Assembly (NCBI GenBank): GCA_027563935.2
Contig: CM050447.1
Location: forward strand, 11,562,501-11,626,500
From: Costus lasius
Taxonomy: Eukaryota; Streptophyta; Magnoliopsida; Zingiberales; Costaceae
Direction of reading: 5' to 3'
DNA: 64,000 nt
Below are positions 24,401-36,400 of the stretch, in pieces. The first letter of the stretch is position 1; every line of letters begins with the position of its first letter. The position numbers were made by a program, and so were the translations under genes. The notes below the pieces were generated by a model. That model was given only the letters and a program-made list of their open reading frames with translations. It searched no databases and was not told the DNA's origin.

Positions 24401-27400
24401 TAAATAATTTGTTCTTTTACATTTAAACTTGTGTTATTAACTTCATATCTCTATTTTCCAAGAAAAGACTTCTATCTTTCATGTGCACATCATATCCTTT
24501 TTCCAAAAGTTGGCCGAGACTTAGGATATTAATTTTCATAATGGGCACATAATAGACATTGAAAATGAACGAATGATTTTCTTCTTTAGATTGAATGAGA
24601 ATTTTACCTCTTTACTTCACTTCTACTTTTGAGAAATCTCCAAATGATATATACTCATGAGGTGCTTCATCCAACTCCATAAACATACGCTTGTGCCCAC
24701 ACATATGATTACTTGCTCCACTATCCAAATACCAAAAATCTTTGGTTGCCTCCATCATTTTCCTTTTGTGTTAGCAACAAAATTGATTCATCTTCTTTTT
24801 TTTCTTTTTCCATATAGTTAACCCTCTCATCAACTTGATTAGATTTATTATACCAACGATCCGATGAAAAATGACCAAGCTTATTGTATGTGTAACAACG
24901 AACTTTAGATTTATTATACCTTCCATCTCATAAAAAACCGCCTCTTTTTTGTTCTCTTGTATTTTTTTCATCACCATGATTTTGTTACCCTTGTCTTCAG
25001 CCTCTTCCATAGAACTCACCACAACCTCTACCTCTTCCGCAGCCTCTACCATGACCGCTTTCTCTTTCTCCTCTTGCTTCCTCATCTTCATTTTTAACAT
25101 TGTGTATCCTTGGACAGAAAATTGGGAGGAAAGAATGGAAAACTTCTTTCCTCTAATTTTCCATCCAAGGAAACACAACCTAAGAGAGAGCTTGCTTTGA
25201 AGAGTTTGTTCAAATGTCTCTTGCTTCTTCCTTTGAAGTCTTTGCTCATGAGCTCGAAGAGAACCCATGAGTTCATCAATAGTTATGGTCTCTAAGTCTT
25301 TTGCTTCCTCTATTGCTACTGCAATATAATCAAATTTTTACATCTAACGAGCGTAGGATTTTCTCCACTACTCAATTATCTTGCAAGGATTCTCCATTCC
25401 TTTTTAGTTGGTTGACCACGATAAACACTCTTGTGAAGTAGTCTGATATGGACCCTCCCTCTTTCATTTTTAAACTTTCAAATTCACCACAAAGGGAGTT
25501 TTGGAGAATCTCCCATGCTTGCTTGGAGTTAATGGTGATGGCGATCTTCTCAAATGTTCCTTCATCTACTCCTTGGTAGATCAAGAAAAGAGTCTTCTTA
25601 TCTTTCTTCCTTAACTCCTTCAAGGATTCTCTTTGATTCACCACTAGGGTAGCTTCATATTGGGGTTTAACATACCCCTTCTCAACTAGCTCCCACACAT
25701 CTTGAGAACCCAGCAATATCTTCATTTAGATACTCCAATTTTCATACTTGTTGGTAAGGCGGGGAATAGGAAATGGCATATTAGAGGCCATGGCTAATAT
25801 GGCTCTGATACCATTTTAATAGAAATTGGAAGAAGTATGGAGAAAGACAAGATGAATAAAAAGTATTTTATTTGATAGTTCCTTGCACACACTACAAATG
25901 ACACAACATACTCTATTTATATAGAGTTTTACAAAGTTTGCAATAAATCTAATGTAACATAAAAATTAAATTTTGTAATAAACTCCTCTTTTAATTTTTT
26001 TCAAAGACAATTAATCTATATTTATTTTCATCCTTTCACTTTCCATGGCAATTAACTTCACTTCAATTGCAATTTCTTAACTTCCATATAATTAACTAGT
26101 CATCAATTTTAGCCACCAAGATAATTAAATTTAATTATTCTTCACTTATAACTTATGCATACAAAAGAATTTCATGAGATAAAATTTCTATCTTCAGATC
26201 TTCCTTTGACGCATGAAACGAGTCGAGATAATGATTTTCATCAATGTTTAATGTAAAAAAAAACTAGACAAAAGAGATTCAATCGTATGTAAACACCATA
26301 GAGGTAACCTAAATGAGGCTCTCGCAAAAGATTTGATCTTCCCTTGCTTAAAAGGTATGATTTCGAATTGTTGATTGATTTTTAACTTTGCATAGATCTT
26401 TGGTGGGGGACATATTTTTTAAAAATTTCACTACATTGTGTGTTCCAAACTATCGGTTTCAGCCGATTACAAGGTGGTTTCGATGGATTCCAACAAGGTT
26501 CCGGCAAAGGTTCGACGAGCTGTTTAATCGAGAGGGAAAAGAGATAGCTCTAGCAGGCTCCGAAGTGCAACCATCTGCTAATTTGAAAAGGTCAGCAGTG
26601 CCGAAGAAGAAACACTATTCCAGCAAACTTTCTGGTGAGACTTCCGATGACATCCGTACAACCTCGACGATCGGTTCACTATGGACGAGGTTAGTATCTA
26701 CCCTTTTACGTACGTTAATTAACTTATGAATTCTATATGCCCACTTGGAATATCTTGATAACTACAAGGAGTAGTATAGTAACTAGATGACACGAACACT
26801 TATAATTGATCGAGAAAGTAACCAAAGAAAAGAAGAAAAATAAATAAATATATAATAATATGGTTTAAATGTGAGGATTGATACACGTTACTTTTATTTC
26901 AGTATAAGGATCGTAGACTCGGGATTTGATCACAATGCTTGCCGCTTGATTAGGGGGCATCTTATTATTGATTTACTTTGTTGATTATTGTTTGTCACCT
27001 TATCACTATGTCCACCGCTTCATTAGGGGACACTCTATAATTTGGTGTTAACCGCTTGATTATGAGCACCTTGTGATTGCTTATAATATGATGAGTTACT
27101 TCTATTGCACTCTATTACCGTTGTTGAATTGGTATAATGACCTATATATGTTTGTTACATAATATGACATTCTTATATCGTATTATTGAGATTTAGTCAT
27201 TATTGTGCATGCGTCAGCACGGTGTGTTGATTGTTGGGGTCAGTTATAGCACAAGAGGAGAGTTGAAGCAGAAAAATTAAGTTTTTCATTACAGCAAAAC
27301 ACCACTTAAACATAACTAATGGGTAAAAACAACTAAACTCGTTAACATATAAAACTCCATACAAAGCTCCAACACTCCCCCTCAAGCTGGAGTAAAGATG

Positions 27401-30400
27401 TTAATTAGACCCAGCTTGTTACACAATTGACTAAGTCTAGCAGGTCTCAAGGACTTGGTAAAGATGTCTACAATCTGATCTTCGGATCTCAAATACGGAG
27501 TATTAATAAGTTTGTGTTGATAGCCTCCTTGATAAAATGACAATCCACCTCTATGTGCTTGGCTCGTTCATGAAACACTAGATTATTGGCAATGAAAATA
27601 GCAGCTTGATTGTCACAAAACATATTCATTGGACTGGAACAGTCTATCTCATACTCCTGTAAGAAATTCTTTAACCACAACAGTTCACACACAGTGTGAG
27701 CCATAGCTCTATATTCAGCTTCACAACTTGACCTCGCCACAACACTCTGTTTCTTACTTGACCACATGACCAAGTACCACCAAGATAGGTACAATAGCCT
27801 GAGATGGATTTTCTAACATCGACATTTCCAGCTTAGTCAGCGTCAGAATAAGCCTCAATGCGAGTATGCCCATTTTTGCAATATTTCAGTCCTCGACCGG
27901 GAGCACCTTTTATATATTGGATGACTCAAATAGCTGCATCCCAGTGACACTGCTTGGGTTTCTGCATGAATTGGCTAATAATGCCCACAGCGTAAGAAAT
28001 ATCTGGTATCGTAACAGTGAGGTAATTAAGTTTACATATTAGACGTTGGTATTGTGTTGCATCAATATATTTAGATTCCATATTCTCACTATACTTCTGA
28101 TAGGAAACTAATGGAGAATCAGCAGGCTTGCAGTCAATCATACCAATCACTTCCAGAAGATCCAAGGCATACTTTCTCCGTGACATAAAAACATAATCTT
28201 GTTTATAAGCTATCTCAATTCCCAAAAAGTATCTTGGTGTCCCCAAATTTTTGATCGAGAAATGTGACTGTAAGTGTTCCTTAGTTTTCGCAATATCATG
28301 TATGTCATCACCTGTAAGAAGCATGTCATCAACATAAACAGCCAAGATAATGATACCATTCTCCGAATGACGAATAAAGATAGAGTGATCGGCTTGACGA
28401 TGACGAAAGCCGGCTGAGGTCATTATTTGGGAGAGCTTCTGGAACCAGACACGTGGGTTTTACTTGAGGCCATAAATAGACTTGTGCAGCTTGCATACCA
28501 TCTCCCCATGACCAACATAACCAGGAGGTTGCTCTATATAGACTTCCTCACAAAGATCACCATAAAGAAAAATATTAGTAACATCCATCTGGTGAAGGGA
28601 CCACTGGCAATTAACAGCCAGGGAGAATAAGGTGAGAACAGAGTTAAGACGAGCCACGGGAGAAAAGGTATCATGATAGTCAAGCTCATAAATTTGAGAA
28701 AACCCTTTGGCAACGAAGCGGGCTTTGTAATGAGCAACATAACCATAAGTGTGATACTTGATCGTGAAGACCCACCGACATGGAACAACCCGAGCCCCGG
28801 TAGGGGGAAAAACCAAGGTCCATGTTTGACGAGCCTGCAAGACAGCCATCTCAGTATCCATAGCTTGCTTCCATTTAGGGATCAGCATAGCCTGTAAGGG
28901 AGAGGTATGCAAAGAAACCGAAGACAATGCGACAGAAAAGGCACGAAAAAGGGGTGACAAATGACTAAATGAAGCGCAATGAGAAATAGGATAGCGAGAA
29001 GCAGTGCGCTTGCCTTTATGTAGGGCGATGGGAAGGTCACCATCCGGAGCCGCCGACGAAGAAGACGAGGTAGGAAGAGGTCGGAGACGTCTGCTATAAA
29101 CCTGTAAAGGAAGCACGGGAGGAACGCATCGGAGAGAACAGGAGCAGGCATGGGAAGCGTGATAGGAACGTGGAGAAGGGTAGAAGAAGCAGGGGAAACT
29201 GGAGCACACGGAAAGAAGGCCTGAGACTCAACAAAGGTAACATCCACACTGGTAAAGGTGCGACCACTGGTGTGATCAAAACAACGATAACCCTTTTGAT
29301 TCCGAGAATACCTAACAAATACACAGCAGGTAGCGCACGAACTCAACTTGTCAGTACCCGGGCCAAGAATATGGACATAACAAAGACACCCAAAAACACG
29401 AGGAGGAAGAGAGAAAGGAACTTTAGACGAAAACAAGAGACAAAAGAGAGAGAGACCGCCTAAAATAGGTGTGGAAACCCGATTAATAAGGAACAAAGCG
29501 GTAAGAACTGAATCGGGCCAAAAATGCGAGGAACCTGCATGTGAAATAATAAAGTCCGAGCCACATCAAGAAGATGGTGATTCTTGCGCTCCGCCTCCCC
29601 ATTTTGGGAAGAGGTGTAGCTACAAGTGATTTGATATAGAATGCCCTAGATGTGCAAAAAGACTAAAAGGAGGAACTAGTATACTCCAAGGCATTATCAG
29701 ATCGCAAAGTTTGAACAGAAAATCCAAAGTGCATTTTGATTTCAGTATAAAATTGCAAAATACATCAAATAGTTCAAACCGTTTAGATAAAACATAGCAC
29801 TAATACATATGAGAGAAATTATCGATAAAAGTTACAAAATACTTGTGGCCATCACGACCAACTACAGGATTAAGACCCAAATGTCAGAATGGACGAGCTG
29901 GAAAGGACGTAGACTTTGAGTTGTAGCGACAGAAGGTAAGGAAGACGGGTGATGTTTACCTAGAGCACAAGCTTCGCAAGTAAACGATGGACGAGTCGAC
30001 AGGGACAAAACATGTCGGAGGCGAACCGGAGACGGATGACCAAGTCTATAGTGCCACAGGAGAGGAGAACCAATTGTAGAAGATAACACTTGAGAAGGAA
30101 GAGACGGGGTGAGAGTATAGATACCTCCCCGCCTAGGCCCCCCACTAATCGTCCTCTGCATTCGGAGGTCTTAAAAAAGGCAGTGAGAAGGCACAAAAGT
30201 GACACTACAATTATGGTGAGCAGTAAAGGCACAAACAGAAAAAAAAAAGATTAACGGGAAACGAAGGTATATACAGAACATCAGAAAGTAAAAGAGTAGG
30301 GGATATGTGGACAGTTCCAATGCCCATGACCGGAACGAGAGAACCGTCGGCAATGGACACGGGGGATAAACACCCTCAGTGAACAGGGAAATAAACAAGA

Positions 30401-33400
30401 TACGGTTACCTGTCATGTAAGAGGAGGCACCGGAATCAACTATCCAATTAGATTCAGAAGAAACGAGAGTGTCTATACCAGATGCCGGATTAGAAGAAGC
30501 TATGAAAGTATAAGGCCCCGCAGTGGACATGGAAGCAGACTGAAGTAATCTAGCATACTTTGCCGTCAAAATAGTAACTGTGTCATTGACGACAGGAACC
30601 TGAGTAGAGCTAGGCCGAGGAGTATCAGTAGCAGTAGCAGCCCCTGGAAGACAAATGCCCAAGTTTTTGCCAACACCGATCCGGGATGTGGTTGGTACGA
30701 CCATAATGAGAGCACAGTGGAAAACCACGACCCCGACCTCGCCCCCGTCCTCGCCCATGAGTGCACCCCCGACCAGCAGAAAGAGGAACAAGGGATGATA
30801 CAAGAGCACTAAGAGTGTCTCGTGCCTGGGAGGTGGCTGTAACACGTAGTAAACAAGAGAAAGCACCCTGGAGTGTGGTTATAGTAGAATCTAATAACAG
30901 CTGAGAACCCAAAGCAGAGTACTGAGGATTGAGGCACGAAAGATACTTGGTGACTAAGGACTCCTGCCGCTGTTGAAGAATAACCTCAATATCAGAGGAT
31001 GCAGGATGGTTTTGACAAAACTTGTCCCATTTTCCTTATAATAAAGCATAACTCTCTTGAAAAGTGCGATCCTCCTGTAGTAAATTAATAATTTATTCAT
31101 AGAGGCGAAGAACGTACTGAGATTCTGTCTAGAGGCATACGTGCTATTGAGGAAATCCCAAGCAGACTTAGTGTTCTGTTGATACATGACTGTGGAGGCG
31201 AGTTTAGGGTACATACTATGAAGCAACAAATTCAGCACAGCCATATCTGAATAGCACCAAGAATCATAGGCTGGGTCAGTGAGAGGAGGAGCAGCCAGAG
31301 TAAGATGATGTTCCTTGCCATGTGATCCCAAAAATAGATGAACCGATTGGGACCATAAAGGGAAGTTCATGCCATCAAATTTTATAATATTTGTACCAGA
31401 GGTAGTTCCAAATTTAAAATCCACAGTAGAAGAAACCGAGTCCATAATAGCAGAATAAGATAAAGAACCGAATATAGTCTAAAAATTAGATGTAAAGAGA
31501 ACTTGGAACTAGGGCACACTTAGGTGACGAGAGAGTACCGACACTAAAATGTGCTCATCAAGAGGCGCAAGGCAACATCAGATCCACCAGCCGGACATCG
31601 AACTAGGGCAGCATGACCTCCAAGGAGCTGCGATGCAACATGATACTTGTGCCAAATAGCTGCGCCAATTCAATCGACTCGCCGAAGTGTGACGCTGAAG
31701 CAGCAAACAAGCCTCGCGGAAGGACAAGCCTAGCGGAAGAAGGAATAGAGGACGAAGGCATGGCAGAAAACACTGCTCAGCGGAAGGAGATGTGGCGGAA
31801 GAACAAGCCTGGCGGACGAAGCTACCTCATGGATGCCACGACTGAAGGTTCCGGTGATGGAGAAAGGGACAGAAGCAGCAGATATATTCATGTGATACTT
31901 CATGCGGCCATGCCACGGCCGGCAGATCACTGCACCGCATGCACAAGACGCCTTGCCTTAGTGCCAAGCGCCAAGAATCAAACATGGCGGACATCTACAG
32001 TGGAGAGAGAGAAAAGAAAAGAGGGAGAAAGAAGGGAAGATGAAGCGACGAATGAAGGAGGAAGGGCAACGACAAGAACAACTTCCTCTGATACCAAGTT
32101 GAAGCAGAAAAATTAGGTTTTTCATTAGAGCAAAACACCACTTAAACATAACTAACGGGTGAAGACAACTAAACCCATTAACATATAAAACTCCATACAA
32201 AGCTCCAATAAGGAGAACCAGTCGGCCGTGTTTTGGGCCAAGTGTATAGTTCCATAGAGGGTGACCTCATAAACCATGATATTACCAGTTTGCACCACAC
32301 AAATATGCTATTATAGCACAAGTATGATTGGGTATTGGACACGGTACTAGTAGTCTACTGACGAGCAATCGTTCTTAGTTTATTGAGTTAACACTAAGGA
32401 CTACTCAAATATGAATATGTCCTTTGGAACAAGTTGGCCCCTGCTCAGTGCTAGCATTTGTGTGCTGATATATATATGATATATATGTATGATTTAACAA
32501 AGTACATAGTTTTGCATCTTGATAGCTGACATTAGATAAAATGGCATATTTTTCCGTAGTATTTATGTACCATGTACTTAATTTCTAATTAGCCCTTCTG
32601 GCTAACAACCTCTATCTTTGTGATTTTATTTCAGATCCAAGTGCGGATCTATCACGGGCAAATTAATAAATAGATAGATATTTGTAGATGACCTCCTGGT
32701 ATTAAATGTATTTATATTTTTGTATGTTGTTATAGTCAATAACATTATATAGTGATGTTTAACCATGTGGCTAGATTGTTGTAAAGTCAGTGTTGATGGA
32801 GGTTATTGTTATGTTGTATAGATTTTGGACTTTTATTATTAGTTTGATATTATTAGTTGATGGGCCGGGCCAGATTTGCAAACCCTAGTGTCATGTGTCA
32901 TAGGTGGCTACCAGCCAAAGCCCAGTACCCGTCGGGGTGTGACAATGTGATTCCTTATTCCCCACTATAATGTTGTATCAAAATCATGCCCAAAACACTA
33001 TGTTGTAGGTCTAGTCTTATTATCTGTAAGTTTGATTAGTAAACCTATGAGTACCAATCTAGCCAAATATTGATTCAATAATATGAAATGGTATTTAAAA
33101 CTTTACATATAATTAGGTCAAACTAAAAAACCATTTATGATAATAACAAATAAAATGATTAAGTACCTTTAGAAATGAAGCCTTAATTATGGTTAACAGA
33201 GAGTAAAGAGTATTTATGAACCTTAGGGTTTATATAAGAAAAGAACCCTAAGCCATGAAGCATGGGGAGAGGAAGAAAATGGCACCAAGGGAGTTAGAAG
33301 ATGGAGAGACAAAACAGAAGAGGGACAGGGACAGGCAACAGCTTTAACGGATGGTGGGAAAGGTGGTTGGTGAAGGGCTGAAGGCTAGCTAGAGGTGATG

Positions 33401-36400
33401 AGCAATGGCTTGAAAGAAAAGAAAGAATGGCTAATGGCTTCAAGATAGGAAGGGATTGTGGTAAGCAAAAAGAGGAATAGAAAAAGAAAGTGGAAGGTAG
33501 TTAAGGTCTAATACTGCATTGCAAGGAAATGCTTAATACCAAGTATATACACAATATGGGTGTAAAAGAACATTAAGTACCTCAAACATAAGAAACAAAC
33601 TACATTTAACATAAGAATCAAATATCTTCATACATACTATACAGAATAACGATGGTAATGGGGTAAAGCAACAAAACCATATGTAGAAGAATGCAGCATA
33701 AATTTTGGAATGAAGATAAACATTCTCATTTCACTATACAATGCCACATTGAGAAAGCAATGGTTTCGTCATACCGCTCGAACATCACTCTTATCAAGCC
33801 CCATGCCAAATGCCACTGTTGCAACAACCTTCCAAAGCAAAAAAATATGGAAATGATGTAAAAGCAAACTTACAAGTTATTGCTTATTGAAATCCAACAG
33901 GAACTGAATTCATTTACAATTGCAAGTGATAAAGATACAATTCTTACCACTCGTATTTTGTTAGAACAAAAAAGTTGTTGTATATGACCCCTAGTCTTTG
34001 CAGGGATGCCACTGTGGTAAGCCTACGTGAAAGCGGCCGTAATTCAGTTTGCAGCAGGCCCAGTGAAATAGTTGGAGGATATGAAGTGAAAATGAACACT
34101 CACCATGGCAGGAATATTATTATCTGACAGATACTTGCTCACCAAATCTGTCTCATTCTGCAAGGAAAATCAAAATAAAAACAACAGGTTTCTTCAGCAA
34201 TTTATGTCGATATAAACACAAGAATATAAGATTGGGAATCACAATAATGTGCATGCTGAAAGTTGTCGACATTTTAAAAGAGGCAAGTTTTCTACTACAA
34301 CTATAACTTATTAGAATATTCCCCAAAAAAAGTTCATGCAATGGATAGCATAAATCTTTGTTGTTGTTAGAGAGTAATCATTTCATGACTCACTCGGGAT
34401 TCATCTTGCAATTTCCATATATACATCTTTGTTTCTCTTTCCTTTTATGAACAACCTGCTGAACCCGTATAGTACTGAGATTCCAACTGTACTGCCGGGC
34501 ACCACTAAAACAAAATAAAAAAATGACCAATAACTCATTTATACAGACATATTTTTCAATACCATACTACTAAATAGTAATAAGCACATGGACTTGATAA
34601 CTATATTTGTTACGCCCCTGAACAGTGTAGTTCTAATTACGCAATAATTTTACAACATTGCATTATAAATAAATAATAAATAAATAAAATTGGTGCATTG
34701 TTCTATTTCATCATTCAAATGTAAAAAGAGTTAACTAACTGCATAAAAATTTACATTAAATAAATATCTATTACTACATGTTCCAACTAAGAAAAGAAGA
34801 AATTTCAAAAATATAGATGCAGAAAAATACTATAACTATTTCAAATGCAACAGAAATGGTTTATAAGTTTATTGACCCTTATTTTAATTAAACACTAATC
34901 TTATATAAACTGAATTTTGATTAAATTTAATTGTCATAAACAAGGTTATATTACAAACAAAAGTAGTAAGAAATAAAGACAAATCTCCACATAACAATAC
35001 CCTGTCATCAATGTTATTAATTAATTTTTTACCATGCTTAATTATTTTAATTAAAATTTGATCATGTCATTTCCTCCCCACTAAGAAAATTTTGGTCCAT
35101 CAAATTCACACCTGGTTAAGAAAAATTCCAGATATTTGTTTCAAATTTCCTCTTCAAGATCCTAAGTTTCCTCTTCACTAATGGTATAACTTGATAACGA
35201 AAAACATAATCTTTTCTCTCCATGATTTTAACTATTGTTCAGCATAAGTAGCATTTCCTTTATTTGAGGAAATTGCTCTAATAGGACATAAATCGGACTT
35301 GTACTTTCTCAACATAAAATCTTAGAAGCATCATAAATATTGCCATGCAGTAATAGAGATAGTCAATTCACTTTTGTGCCACTATGCTATAAGATCTCAA
35401 AAGTTCCACTATATCTGGAAACAAATTCTCCTTTCCTCAAACATATCAAAATTGAGGGGGTTAATTCACCAATTAATTAAAATATCTTTAGGAGTCAGGT
35501 CTAGGAATATAAATTCCCAGATAAATAGATTCTAAACTACAAATGCAGAGATGGGTAAAAATTTCTCCTACCTATGTAAATGTAGAAATGGGAAATTGTT
35601 CATACTTATTATAATGGTTCAATTTATAACACCCATTTAACTGATGATGCAGTGACCTATGGAGCTTTAATGAACAAAAGTATAGATGATGCACTCTAAT
35701 AGAGGACATTACTCTAAACCACCATCAATGGTCAACCAAAAGGTGTGTGCCATCTACACTGGCAAGTTCGATTCTTTGAACATTCTACCGGTTATGTCAA
35801 ATTTTATCACTTAGAGAAATTTGTGGATGTGAGGAAGAAGAGGAAAAAGAGGGAGGAGGAGGAGGAGGAGGAGGAGGAGGAGGAGGCAGCAGCATAACTT
35901 TGGTTTATGCAAGTGATATTATAATCATAGCCGTCTATATTAATCTTATTTGATTCTGATTATGAATACATTTGTTTATGATCTTTTGATTATATCTATT
36001 TCTAATTTTTTATCATATTGGTTTATGACTCTTTGATTGCATTTGTTTGAACTATAATTCTATGTCACACTTATCTGTCAGGATTATGTGATTATCCTGA
36101 CTATGATCATATGATTATGTATGATTATATTAGTGATCTTATGATCACTCCAATTATGTTATCGGTCTAATGATTACTCTTGGTATGATAGTAATCTAAG
36201 GATCACTCTATTTTGGTGAGTGTATCTCATATCAATTATTATCATATGATTCTGGATATTTCTAACCTTATGGTCATGGTTTGTTTTGAAGTTGATAAGA
36301 TTGTATGGCTAAGCCTGTTAATGTTCATATCTTCATTATCTTTGGATCAACATATTTTGATTTATATTTCATGATCATATTAGTTTATGATTTCATGTTT

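Larger units (their letters stand above)
21517..26144 (-). mobile_element. Ty1/copia retrotransposon A (degenerate)
   Basis: LTRs 21517-21848 (332 bp, TGATAGAAATTGG...TTTTTCA) and 25817-26144 (328 bp) are direct repeats at an offset of 4300. A minus-strand primer site TGGTATCAGAG (25803-25813) and a purine tract complementary to TCTCCCCCTT (about 21850-21860) give the orientation. Flanks CTAAT and CTTAT differ by one base, so the target duplication is probably eroded. Gag, CCHC, integrase, reverse transcriptase and RNase H appear in copia order on the minus strand, all broken by stops and frameshifts. Confidence 0.93.
27261..32210 (-). mobile_element. Ty1/copia retrotransposon B with 114-bp LTRs (degenerate)
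   Basis: Direct repeats 27261-27374 and 32097-32210 (8 differences in 114 bp) are flanked by a perfect 5-bp duplication AGGAG. The primer site complementary to initiator tRNA-Met (TGGTATCAGAG on the minus strand, 32086-32096) abuts the 5' LTR. Gag, protease, integrase, reverse transcriptase and RNase H follow in copia order. Every domain is present but several stops and frame changes separate them, so no polyprotein can be made. Confidence 0.95.
26441..32944 (+). mobile_element. Gypsy-like solo LTR, split by copia B
   Basis: The 3' end GTCGGGGTGTGACA (to 32944) has the same shape as the ends of the other gypsy-type LTRs here. The copia B insertion with duplicated AGGAG (27256-27260 and 32211-32215) splits it. 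A TTAGCCCTTCTGGCTAAC block with a pyrimidine tract and TTTCAG lies at 32596-32636, and a GAG|GTTAGT donor-like site at about 26690. A candidate start is TGTTCC at 26441 with TTGTG upstream against ATGTG at 32945 (4 of 5), giving about 1550 bp. The start is tentative; the copia A insertion may have removed the true end. Confidence 0.5.
14327..33774 (-). other. RECQL5: RECQL5 intron 9, 19.4 kb, transposon-filled
   Basis: Bounded by GCG|GTATGA (exon 9) and TTTCAG| (exon 10). It contains a decayed copia fragment, a solo LTR with nested hAT, a 262-bp tandem duplication, copia element A, and a gypsy-like LTR split by copia element B. Both copia elements are in the same strand as the gene. Confidence 0.9.

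Noticed and set aside
31613..32116. 167-codon plus-strand ORF
   Set aside because: Antisense to the copia B leader and crossing its primer site and LTR.
35821..35895. Possible acidic or Gly/Glu-rich coding repeat
   Set aside because: It is a simple (GGA)n microsatellite inside intron 6.
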